Shown here piece by piece: positions 1-7,000 of a stretch of 26,258 nt of DNA (position 1 is the first letter of the stretch; every line of letters begins with the position of its first letter). Source of the stretch: Nitrospirota bacterium (GTDB taxonomy: Bacteria; Nitrospirota; Nitrospiria; Nitrospirales; Nitrospiraceae). The stretch covers positions 1 to 26,258 of the forward strand of contig JACQCB010000047.1 of assembly GCA_016201805.1 (NCBI GenBank), read 5' to 3'. The translations under genes and the position numbers were made by a program. The notes under the pieces were generated by a model. That model was not told the DNA's origin. It was given only the letters and a program-made list of their open reading frames with translations, and did not search any database.

Positions 1-50
1 ATCACCCTGTACACGGGTCTCATCATACATCCGGAGCGCAGCCTACGCTA

Positions 51-58
51 GAAAATCC
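51..58. repeat. Target-site duplication, left copy
   Basis: GAAAATCC directly abuts the left end of the element. The same 8 bases occur in the same orientation at 2263-2270, directly outside the right end. Removing the element and one copy would join 1-58 to 2271 onwards. Confidence 0.9.
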
Positions 59-74
59 GGTACTGGTAAAGTTT
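59..74 (+). repeat. Left terminal inverted repeat of the IS1-like element
   Basis: The sequence GGTACTGGTAAAGTTT is the exact reverse complement of 2247-2262. After a mismatch at 75, a few more bases also agree, so the functional repeat may be around 20 bp and imperfect. The repeat directly follows the 8-bp target duplication at 51-58. Confidence 0.92.
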
Positions 75-122
75 GAATCTCTCGGCTAGTGACAGCGACC
101 TACGGCTATGGCATGATGGGGC

Positions 123-266
123 ATGCCGAAGAAATTGAGTAAGACTAAGAAGAACCCTACCGATCCGCTCTTGCTCGCCCGTGCAGTCATCGAAGCTGCC
201 ATAGGGGAACCCCTCATACCCAAGAAGCCACGCAAGAAGGCTACCAGTTCTAAACGTCGCCCATAA
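123..266 (+). CDS. Small basic protein (47 aa), IS passenger
   Basis: This short reading frame begins ATG-CCG-AAG-AAA and ends with TAA at 264-266. The product is strongly basic, with lysine clusters at both ends (residues 3-10 and 34-46) and a central segment, NPTDPLLLARAVIEAAIGEP, predicted to form a short helix. The segment resembles the N-terminal DPNxLAxxIVxxATGE motif that I recall in small basic proteins of environmental bacteria, whose other half is a GG-ARA-LT...ARW motif. The latter motif is found here at the N-terminus of the neighbouring P63C protein. The last 17 bp overlap the 3' end of the P63C gene, which runs the other way. No strong ribosome binding site is visible. It could be a DNA-binding accessory or a decayed gene fragment; function unknown. 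Confidence 0.5.
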   Translation: MPKKLSKTKKNPTDPLLLARAVIEAAIGEPLIPKKPRKKATSSKRRP

Positions 267-1299
267 ACGGCAATTGCAGAGTATCGCCACGTTTCGGGAA
301 TGCCCGATTTAGCATGACATAAAAGTCATCCCACGTCGTATTCACCCGCATTAGAGCAATTACCGCATGTAGGTGCTGGGCCAATGCAGGATGCCCAACA
401 TCTTCCGTAAGCCACTGATGGTGCCGGTTTTTTCGATAGCCCTTCTCGTCAACAGGATTGCGCCCCTCAAGTTCTTTCACGATCCCAGGAGCAAGGCGCG
501 CATATACAATGCTCTTTGTCAGTTTTCCTACATGTCTAGGCCGCTTAGTCGTAATACTCTTCCACTCCCACCCCTTGAGCCGAAAGAGTTCTTGATAAAA
601 CTCATCGGGAAATCGTTTGGCCCACGCAGCCAGTTCCTTTTCCAGGAAGGCGTCTAAAATCGCTTGTAGAGCTAGCCGGTCACGGACTTCCTGGTAGCGC
701 GTCGCCTCGTCCACAAGCGCCACAATGCCGACATGGGCAAGGCCACGAATAAGAAGATGTGCCCGCTCGGCGATATGTTTTTGTGTGGAAGTGAGCATCC
801 CAGCTTTCTCCGCGTCGAGAAAGACGTCACATACTTTCGGAAGTAATTCGGCGGGATAACCGAAAGCTCGATGCCCGCGCAGCGGCTTAAACTCGATCTG
901 ACTTGACGTCACCTCTAAGTCTTTAGAAATAAACGGCTTTAGATTTTGCGCCGTTAAGAAGGCTGGGAGGTTGACGTCACCATCATAATACTCACGCCCT
1001 TTTGCTTGCCGTGCCCGACCCAGGGCACGCATAAAGCCACTTTGGGTAAGCACCCGCTGGCCATTTTCGAGCACGGCGGCTGGAATCTCCATTTTTCCTA
1101 TTCGCAGGATGCCCTCATGAGTCGCCCGCAGGGGCGGCACCTTCCCTTCTGCAGCCCATCTTGCTTCAGCGGCTCGGCTGGCAATGTCGCTGCGCTGTTC
1201 GGGCGTAAGCTTTTTGGCACGAGCCTCTCCGCCTTTCGACGCGCCAAGCTCGGCCATTGCCTGAGCCGCCTCCGTCACCTGATCCTTAGCATCTTCCAT
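250..1299 (-). CDS. P63C domain-containing protein, IS passenger gene
   Basis: The product is 349 aa. Residues 19-48 carry an SKGGEARAKKLT..R..IA..AAEARW motif typical of small basic helical proteins. The rest, from about residue 65, matches the P63C-type architecture: an IPAAVLENGQRVL segment, LKPFIS, a YPAELLPKVCDVFLDA segment, GIVALVDEATRYQEVR, the ELAAWAKRFPDEFY block and the C-terminal signature around KGYRKNRHHQWLTEDVGHP, LxAVIALMR and FPKRGDTLPLPF-like ending. P63C proteins occur in phages and mobile elements and their role is unresolved; similarity to antirepressor-like modules is often noted. I chose the ATG at 1299 because AAGAGGTG lies 6-8 bases upstream. A longer open frame to 1563 would run through the divergent transposase gene and its promoter. 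In this element the protein may control transposition, which is inference. Confidence 0.85.
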   Translation of the reverse strand: MEDAKDQVTEAAQAMAELGASKGGEARAKKLTPEQRSDIASRAAEARWAAEGKVPPLRATHEGILRIGKMEIPAAVLENGQRVLTQSGFMRALGRARQAKGREYYDGDVNLPAFLTAQNLKPFISKDLEVTSSQIEFKPLRGHRAFGYPAELLPKVCDVFLDAEKAGMLTSTQKHIAERAHLLIRGLAHVGIVALVDEATRYQEVRDRLALQAILDAFLEKELAAWAKRFPDEFYQELFRLKGWEWKSITTKRPRHVGKLTKSIVYARLAPGIVKELEGRNPVDEKGYRKNRHHQWLTEDVGHPALAQHLHAVIALMRVNTTWDDFYVMLNRAFPKRGDTLQLPFMGDV

Positions 1300-1352
1300 A
1301 GAGCACCTCTTGGTTATCAGACAGGCACGATGCTTGCCTGAGCATGCATCGC

Positions 1353-1381
1353 ATTTTATCATTGACTTCTTGCCCGTGCAA
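1353..1381 (-). promoter_or_regulatory. Predicted sigma70-type promoter for the P63C gene
   Basis: On the minus strand, TTGCAC (plus 1376-1381) and TAAAAT (plus 1353-1358) are separated by exactly 17 bp. This places the transcription start near 1346, about 47 bases ahead of the P63C start codon. The hexamers interlock with the oppositely oriented transposase promoter at 1362-1390. Confidence 0.5.
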
Positions 1382-1390
1382 GCATAAAAT
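1362..1390 (+). promoter_or_regulatory. Predicted sigma70-type promoter for the transposase
   Basis: TTGACT (1362-1367) and TAAAAT (1385-1390) are 17 bp apart, close to the sigma70 consensus. The spacer contains a CTTGC-CCGT-GCAAG dyad (1369-1382), a possible operator. The start codon lies 26 bases downstream of the -10 box, with GAGGTGA (1406-1412) as ribosome binding site. Confidence 0.55.
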
Positions 1391-1416
1391 TTAGCCATGC
1401 AATTTGAGGTGACGTC

Positions 1417-2247
1417 ATGAATAAATTGAGCGGGCAGAAGCGGGCACAGATAGTCGCGGCTCTCGTTGAGGGCAGCAGTATCAATAGCGTGGTCCGCATG
1501 ACTGGCGTATCGAAACCCACCATCCTGAAACTTCTGGCCGATCTCGGAACGGCATGCGCCCAATATCAGGATGAGAAGTTGCGCAACCTACCGTGCAAGC
1601 GCGTTCAGGCTGACGAAATCTGGTCGTTCTGCTTTGCCAAGGACAAGAACCTGCCCGAAGAATTGAAAGGTAAGTTTGGCTTCGGTAGCGTCTGGACCTG
1701 GACCGCGATCTGCGCGGATACCAAACTGATGATCTCCTGGCTCGTCGGAGAGCGGAGCGTACCGTGGGCTGTGAAGTTTATTGACGATCTGGCCTCCCGT
1801 TTGGCCCATCGGGTGCAACTCACCACGGATGGACACAAGGCCTATCTGCGAGCGGTTGAAGGAGCCTTTGGTGCGGAAGTGGATTATGCCATGCTCGAAA
1901 AGCTGTACGCTGTGCCTCCACAAGAAGGCGTGACGACACGCTATAGCCCCGCGCAATGCTGTGGCACCCGTACCCATAAGGTGACAGGCAACCCCGATAG
2001 CGAACACATTTCGACGAGCTATGCAGAGAGGATGAATCTACAGATCAGGATGAACATGCGGCGGTTTACGAGACTGACGAACGCGCACTCAAAGAAGATC
2101 GAGAATCACCGGCATGCCCTGGCTCTTTATTTCATGTACTACAACTTCGCCAGGATTCATCAAACGCTGAGAGTCACGCCAGCGATGCAGGCGGGGGTTG
2201 CAGATCATGTCTGGACGCTGAATGAGATCGTGGGCCTATTGCATTGA
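1417..2247 (+). CDS. IS1-family-like DDE transposase
   Basis: The product is 276 aa. Residues 17-45 form a helix-turn-helix (SINSVVRMTGVSKPTILKLL). The DDE catalytic triad is readable as D66 in VQADEIWSF, D138 in LTTDGHKAYL and E204 in TSYAERMNLQIR. The C-terminal block ENHRHALALYFMYYNFARIHQTL is the usual H-rich helix after the catalytic glutamate. A single uninterrupted frame encodes it, unlike classical IS1 where InsA and InsB are joined by a -1 frameshift, but as in single-frame relatives of IS1. The start is supported by GAGGTGA four bases upstream. The stop codon overlaps the first base of the right terminal repeat. The enzyme would cut and join the ends at 59 and 2262. Confidence 0.9.
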   Translation: MNKLSGQKRAQIVAALVEGSSINSVVRMTGVSKPTILKLLADLGTACAQYQDEKLRNLPCKRVQADEIWSFCFAKDKNLPEELKGKFGFGSVWTWTAICADTKLMISWLVGERSVPWAVKFIDDLASRLAHRVQLTTDGHKAYLRAVEGAFGAEVDYAMLEKLYAVPPQEGVTTRYSPAQCCGTRTHKVTGNPDSEHISTSYAERMNLQIRMNMRRFTRLTNAHSKKIENHRHALALYFMYYNFARIHQTLRVTPAMQAGVADHVWTLNEIVGLLH

Positions 2248-2262
2248 AACTTTACCAGTACC
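2247..2262 (-). repeat. Right terminal inverted repeat of the IS1-like element
   Basis: This is the perfect inverted copy of 59-74. It begins at the last base of the transposase stop codon and is followed at once by the second GAAAATCC target copy (2263-2270). Confidence 0.92.
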
Positions 2263-2270
2263 GAAAATCC
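2263..2270. repeat. Target-site duplication, right copy
   Basis: This direct copy of GAAAATCC at 51-58 lies immediately outside the right terminal repeat. It marks the empty-site boundary about 7 bp upstream of the predicted lgt -35 box. Confidence 0.9.
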
Positions 2271-2277
2271 GCGCGGC

Positions 2278-2306
2278 TTGCAAATAGGACACCGGGTGCT
2301 TACTAT
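2278..2306 (+). promoter_or_regulatory. Predicted promoter of lgt
   Basis: TTGCAA (2278-2283) and TACTAT (2301-2306) are 17 bp apart. Each matches the sigma70 hexamer at four of six positions, so this is only moderately convincing. It lies 7 bp beyond the target duplication, so the insertion element would leave the promoter itself intact but separate it from anything further upstream. Confidence 0.35.
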
Positions 2307-2364
2307 GACCGACCATGGCTTCAACGACGCTCGGCGCGACCAACACAAGAGGGGCTACGATCCG

Positions 2365-3177
2365 ATGATTCCCTTTATGATTCCCTATCCGAACATTGAT
2401 CCGGCTTTTCTCCGCCTCGGCCCTCTCCAGCTACGGTGGTACGGCCTCATGTACCTGCTCGGCCTGACCGCAGCCTACTTCGTGATCAAGCGCCGCACCC
2501 TGGCCCAGCAGATCGCCTTCTCGACCGAACAGATCTACGACATGATCGTCTATGCGGCCGTGGGGGTCTTTGTGGGAGGCCGGCTGGGGTACACCCTCTT
2601 CTACAACTTGCCCTACTACCTCGAACACCCGGCCAAGATTATCGCGGTCTGGGAAGGAGGCATGTCGTTTCACGGGGGCCTGCTGGGCGTGATCGTCGCG
2701 CTCACGATCTTTAGCCGACGCCGGGGAGTCCCGGCCTACACGGTGGCCGATCTGGCTGCCGCCGCCACGCCGATCGGATTGGGGCTGGGGCGCGTCGGGA
2801 ACTTCATCAACGGGGAGCTCTATGGCCGTCCCACCGACGTGGACTGGTGCATGGTGTTTCCCGGCGCCGGTCCGGAATGCCGCCACCCGTCGCAGTTGTA
2901 TGAAGCAGGGCTCGAAGGCGGACTGCTGTTTCTCGCTCTCTGGCTCATCGGCCGCCGGCCGACGCCTCCCGGCACGATTTTTTGGAGCTTCATCACCGGC
3001 TACGGCCTCTGCCGAATGGTGGTGGAATTCTTCCGCGAGCCGGACTTCCACTTGGGGTTCATCCTGGGCTCCTTTTCCATGGGGCAAGTGCTCAGCGCCC
3101 CGATGGTCCTCCTCGGCGCCTGCATGCTCGCCTGGGGCTACCAGAAGTCCGCGCAAAATGCGCGCGGCCAGTTCTGA
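2365..3177 (+). CDS. lgt: Phosphatidylglycerol--prolipoprotein diacylglyceryl transferase
   Basis: This inner-membrane enzyme (270 aa here) moves diacylglycerol from phosphatidylglycerol to the lipobox cysteine of prolipoproteins, the first step of lipoprotein maturation. Visible family marks are the N-terminal DPAFLRLGPLQLRWYGLMY, the MSFHGGLLG block with its conserved histidine, and the Lgt signature GRVGNFINGELYGRPT with its essential arginine and asparagine. Several hydrophobic segments span the protein, as expected of a multi-pass membrane protein. I chose ATG 2365 because MIPFMIPYPNIDP is the usual beginning of the family and AGAGGGG lies about 10 bases upstream; a frame opening at 2278 would add 29 unrelated residues. 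The stop codon TGA is the first base triplet of a heptamer array. The IS1-like element ends 102 bp upstream. Confidence 0.96.
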   Translation: MIPFMIPYPNIDPAFLRLGPLQLRWYGLMYLLGLTAAYFVIKRRTLAQQIAFSTEQIYDMIVYAAVGVFVGGRLGYTLFYNLPYYLEHPAKIIAVWEGGMSFHGGLLGVIVALTIFSRRRGVPAYTVADLAAAATPIGLGLGRVGNFINGELYGRPTDVDWCMVFPGAGPECRHPSQLYEAGLEGGLLFLALWLIGRRPTPPGTIFWSFITGYGLCRMVVEFFREPDFHLGFILGSFSMGQVLSAPMVLLGACMLAWGYQKSAQNARGQF

Positions 3178-3248
3178 GTTGTGAGTTTTGAGTTCTCAGT
3201 TATCCGAGAAACCACCTGATCACTCAAAACTAAGAACTCATCACTGCT
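3175..3248. repeat. Heptamer-array hairpin 1 (TGAGTTN units)
   Basis: The left arm has four consecutive 7-bp units: TGAGTTG (3175), TGAGTTT (3182), TGAGTTC (3189) and TCAGTTA (3196). The right arm has the complementary units CACTCAA (3221), AACTAAG (3228), AACTCAT (3235) and CACTGCT (3242). The 10 bases 3184-3193 pair perfectly with 3222-3231, and other registers also pair. The first unit includes the lgt stop codon, and the last ends just before the stop of the convergent metallopeptidase gene. It could act as a two-way transcription terminator here. Confidence 0.8.
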
Positions 3249-3641
3249 TTAATGGGGCATTTCGTCGTCATCCAGCCCGAAGTGATGGCCGATCTCGTGA
3301 ACGACGGTATCCTGCACCTCCCGAATGACTTCTTCCGGTGTCCGGCAGAGCCGCAGAATCGGCCCCCGGTAGATCGAAATGCGAGCCGGTAGTTGCCCGC
3401 CTGGGTTGAAGAAGGACTCCTCATCCATCGCGTGGCCTGAGTAAAGGCCGAGCAGATCATCCTGCGATCCCAGCTCCAGCTCATCCAGCACCTCTCGCGA
3501 AGGCTCCGCTTCCACGACTACGGAAACGTTGTCCAGCAACTTCCTGTACTGATCCGGCAACCCCCCGACAGCCTCTCGCACCAATCGCTCGAAGGCTTCG
3601 GGTGTGAGGGGAACTGTGCGGGGACGATTTTGGCGAGGCAT
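3249..3641 (-). CDS. Zincin-like metallopeptidase family protein (DUF1025-type)
   Basis: The product is 130 aa, the usual size for this family of small zincin-like proteins. Near the C-terminus it carries HEIGHHFGLDDDEM (residues 115-128), an extended HExxHxxG(L)DD zinc motif. Residues 12-35 give the typical helix (FERLVREAVGGLP), followed by VSVVVEAEP and the LLGLYSGH stretch seen in the family. No signal peptide or membrane segment is visible, so it is probably cytoplasmic. Substrate is unknown; the family has been structurally described without a settled role. It lies 7 bp downstream of the TPR lipoprotein gene on the same strand and is the last gene of the minus-strand block that begins upstream with addB. 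Confidence 0.9.
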   Translation of the reverse strand: MPRQNRPRTVPLTPEAFERLVREAVGGLPDQYRKLLDNVSVVVEAEPSREVLDELELGSQDDLLGLYSGHAMDEESFFNPGGQLPARISIYRGPILRLCRTPEEVIREVQDTVVHEIGHHFGLDDDEMPH

Positions 3642-3648
3642 TGTGCCC

Positions 3649-4068
3649 TCAGCGCGGTTTCGGGGTCAGAAAATTATCGTCCAGTTTCGGGTCGATCAAA
3701 ATCTTCCCGTGCTTGCGAAGCGGGGGAGAATTCCAGATCACCGCATGTCCCGGCGCCAAATCTGCGGCTTCGATGTAATGGCGTTTCGCCGCGGTGCGGT
3801 CGCCGAGTTCATCCAACGCGAGCGCCAGGTTGTAATGGGCTTCGGCCAGGGACGGTTGCGCCTTGATGGCCACTTCGTACTGGGCTTTGGCCGGCTCCCA
3901 CTGGCGCAGGGCAAACAACCGGTTGCCCTCCTCCATGGCCGCCGCGGCGGCGGGGGGCGTTCCGGCTGGTGATCGAAGCGTCCGCACCAGGTCCGGTTTC
4001 GAAGTGGGCTGTGCCGCGCAGCCGATCAAGACAACTCCTATCAAGAGCACGAATACAGTCTGCTTCAT
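3649..4068 (-). CDS. TPR-repeat lipoprotein
   Basis: The product is 139 aa. It begins with a lipoprotein signal peptide, MKQTVFVLLIGVVLIGC, whose lipobox LIGC predicts lipidation at Cys17. Mature residues about 44-110 form two tetratricopeptide-like units (EGNRLFALRQWEPAKAQYEVAI and AEAHYNLALALDELGDRTAAKRHY), which usually serve protein-protein contacts. The alanine-rich linker (residues 39-45) separates lipid anchor and repeats. The gene is 18 bp downstream of addA and 7 bp upstream of the metallopeptidase gene, so co-transcription is likely, though no functional tie to AddAB is evident. It would be a substrate of the Lgt, Lnt and Lol proteins encoded in the same window. Specific partner unknown. 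Confidence 0.85.
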   Translation of the reverse strand: MKQTVFVLLIGVVLIGCAAQPTSKPDLVRTLRSPAGTPPAAAAAMEEGNRLFALRQWEPAKAQYEVAIKAQPSLAEAHYNLALALDELGDRTAAKRHYIEAADLAPGHAVIWNSPPLRKHGKILIDPKLDDNFLTPKPR

Positions 4069-4086
4069 CCGCTCCTCCTCCCGGTT

Positions 4087-7000
4087 CTACGCTTGCACGG
4101 CTCTCCCGTTTCGCAAAAAGAGAAACTGCACGCCGACCGACTCGGCGCCCACACTACGGGCCACCGCCTCGCGATAGATCTGCGCCTGAACCCGATACCC
4201 GGCCGCCCGCGCCTCCAGTTCCTCGTCCGCGACCCGGTCGGTCTTATAGTCGGCGATCCAGACCCGTCCGTCAAGACGGTACACCAGATCGATCACCCCT
4301 TCCATGATACAAGGCTGGGAACGACGCGCTTCGTGCCGGCCCTTATCGCCCTCCCACGGCATGGCGAAGGGCACCTCGCGTCCGAGAATCGTCGTGCGTC
4401 GAAGCTCGGCATAGGACGAAGAGGCGGCGAAGGTCTCGAAGAGGCCGCGCAACTCTGCCTCGATCTGCTCCACATCCACCGCGACATGCGACTCCAGCGA
4501 CATCCCCTTCCGACACAGCTCCGCCACACGTACGTACAGCTTCTCCAGGTCGTCGGTAAATTCCCACCCCTCCAGCACACGGTGCGCCAGGATGCCGACC
4601 AGCCGGGATGTCTCAGCATCCGCTGTCGCGCGAGCGGAGCCCGATGGAGACGCCCTCCCCTGGCTCTTCGTCGTCGCCTCTTCCAATGCGGTCGGGCTCA
4701 TGAAGAGTCGGGTTTGTTTGGCCGCCTGCCACCGCTCGACCCGCTCGCTCCAGCGAGGCAGGCATGCGCCCAGATCGCCCTCGGCTTCTCGCCACCGTGG
4801 CTCCGTCGCGCCCGTACGCGGCGCGACATCGCGCCCCGGAACAACCTGGATCGGGACCTCGGCCTCCCCCAGCCGGATCGTGGAGGTTTCGATTGCGGCC
4901 AGGTCGAAGTCCATCGCCTCGGCGACGCGCGACAGAAAACTTTCACCACCCCGGCTCTTTGCCGGCAGACCGGCCGACAGGACCAATCGTCGTTTGGCCC
5001 GCGTCATCGCCACGTAGAGCACCCGCGCCTGCTCGGCCCGCTGGCGTTGCGCCAGCTTATGGCCGACGTAGACTCCGCCGGCCGTCTGCAACTCCCCGAC
5101 CCGCATCCCCACGACCCCCGTGGACCAATCATGTTGCACCAAGATGCGCGACTCTCTTCGGTCGGTCCCCCGGTGTATCCCGGCAAGGATCACCATCGGG
5201 AACTCCAACCCCTTGGCTTTGTGGATGCTGAGCAGCCGCACCGCCCCCTGCTGTTCGCGATCCTCCAACCCATCCTCAGCCAGCGGACTTTCCGTTTCGT
5301 CCGGCGGCTCCAACGCGCGGCTCGTCAACTCGGCGATCAAGCCCGGGAGCGTCAGGTCCGGACGCGATGCACACTGGGCCACGATATCGCGCAGCTTCAG
5401 GAGATTGGCCACCGCCTGCTCGTGGTCCATCGAGGCCGCCGCCAGTTCCAAGAGCGGAGCCTTGCTCAACACCACATCCATCACATCGGGAAGCGGGACG
5501 ATGGGAAGCTCCCGGTGCAATTCCGCAATGAGGACATAGAGCGGCGCCACCGAGACCGCGTGCCCGGCCTCCGCACTGACGATCCGGCGGTAATCCAGCA
5601 AGCCCTCGCGAGCGAGCGCCTCGATGGCACTATCGGAAAGCCCTCCCAACGACGAGCGGAGCACCCCGACCAAAGCCAGGGCATCGTGGGGATTGACTGC
5701 GGCACGCAGAAGATTGACGGCATCGATAATCTCCTGCCGCTCGTAAAAATGCTTCTCGCCCTCCGTAAGGCAGGGGATGTCATAGCGCCGGAGCGCCTCC
5801 AAATAATCCCTGGCCTTGGTGAGAGTCCGCAACAAGATTGCCACGTGTCGGGGTTTGATCTTGGTCGGAACGTCGCGTTCCCTGATTTCCTCTCGATCAA
5901 GCACCTCTTCGCGCAGCCACCGCGCCAATTCCTCCGCTTCGGCCCGGCCGGCGGCATCCGCATCCGCGTCCGGCTCCTGCGGCCGGACCAGCCGTAGTTC
6001 GAGCCGTTCGACCGACAGCGGCGGCGCATCGGCGTGGACGGCCAAGAGCGGATCGTTCTTCGGCTGCAGGCCTTTGATCGGTGCCTCTGGAAAGACCCGC
6101 GCGAACACCGCGTTGATCGGCGACAGGAGGGCCGAGTGGCTGCGAAAGTTGCTGTGCAAGACATGCCGCTCTCCAGGCGGGTCTTGCGCCAACACGTAAT
6201 CCTCCACCACGGCGTCATAGGCATCCATGTCGGCGCGCCGGAAGGCATAAATGGATTGCTTGGGGTCTCCCACAATGAACAGCTTGCCCGGCTCAAGCCG
6301 GACCCGTCGCCATTCCCGTTCCTCCCGCCCTGCGGCCTCGGCCAAGTAGAGAATCATTTCGTACTGAACCGGGTCGGTGTCCTGAAATTCGTCCACGAGA
6401 ATGGATTTGAATTGCTTCTTGAGTTCCCGGCGAATCATGGGATGGTCCCGCAAGAGATCGCGCGCCCGTGCAAGGAGCCCATCGAAGGAAACGTAGCCGC
6501 TCTGCACAAACCGGCGACGACAACCCTTGGCAAAGGGGATCAGCAAGCGAAGCAACGGAATGAGCGGGCCGGCCTCAACGTTGAGCAAGGCCTGAGCAAC
6601 CCGGATGATCCCCTTGGCCTCTTCGTATTCTTCCTTGGACCAGGTCGTCGTGATGGGCGGCACAGACCGATCCAACCCATCTCCCCCTTCTTTTCCTTCC
6701 TCTCCGCCGGCCTCTTCGCCGGAAGAAAAACCGGGCGTGAGAGGAAGTCCCTCTTGCGCCGCTCCTTGCAGGAACGAAACGGCCTCATCCAACATACGTT
6801 CGAGCGTATTGGTCTTGGCATGCGCCCCTCGCAGAACCGTGGCCCGTTCAGCCAGCCCGGTCATCCAGGCACGGATCGGAGGCGGAAGACTTCCGCTCTC
6901 CCCCTGAGCCACCCCCCGCAGAATGCCCTCATCGAGCGGGACCAGTTCGCCAGCCAAACCAGCGGCAAGCTCCTTCACATCCCCCAGCGACAGACTCTGC

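Larger units (their letters stand above)
59..2262 (+). mobile_element. IS1-family-like insertion element with passenger genes
   Basis: The left end (59-74) and right end (2247-2262) are perfect 16-bp inverted repeats that start with GGT, as IS1-family elements do. They are flanked by a direct 8-bp duplication, GAAAATCC, at 51-58 and 2263-2270; IS1-family elements typically duplicate 8-9 bp. The element is 2204 bp long. It holds a DDE transposase (1417-2247) whose stop codon touches the right repeat, a divergent P63C-domain gene (250-1299) and a 47-residue basic protein (123-266). Classical IS1 is under 1 kb, so about 1.3 kb here is passenger DNA. Intact ends, identical target duplications and open reading frames suggest recent insertion and possible activity. 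The target lies just upstream of lgt. Family assignment rests on ends, duplication length and transposase character, not on a database match. Confidence 0.88.

Noticed and set aside
1300..1563. N-terminal extension of the P63C gene to 1563
   Set aside because: It would run through the transposase start, both predicted promoters and the P63C ribosome site; the ATG at 1299 has a good AAGAGGTG.
3196..3248. Rho-independent terminator after lgt
   Set aside because: The stem is AT-rich and no T-tract follows; the 7-bp periodicity explains the structure better, although a terminating role is not excluded.
4093..5997. 634-residue open frame on the plus strand, and others such as 6034-7563
   Set aside because: They lie wholly antisense to addA, whose helicase motifs are complete; residues are low-complexity, rich in Arg, Pro and His, as in high-GC shadow frames.
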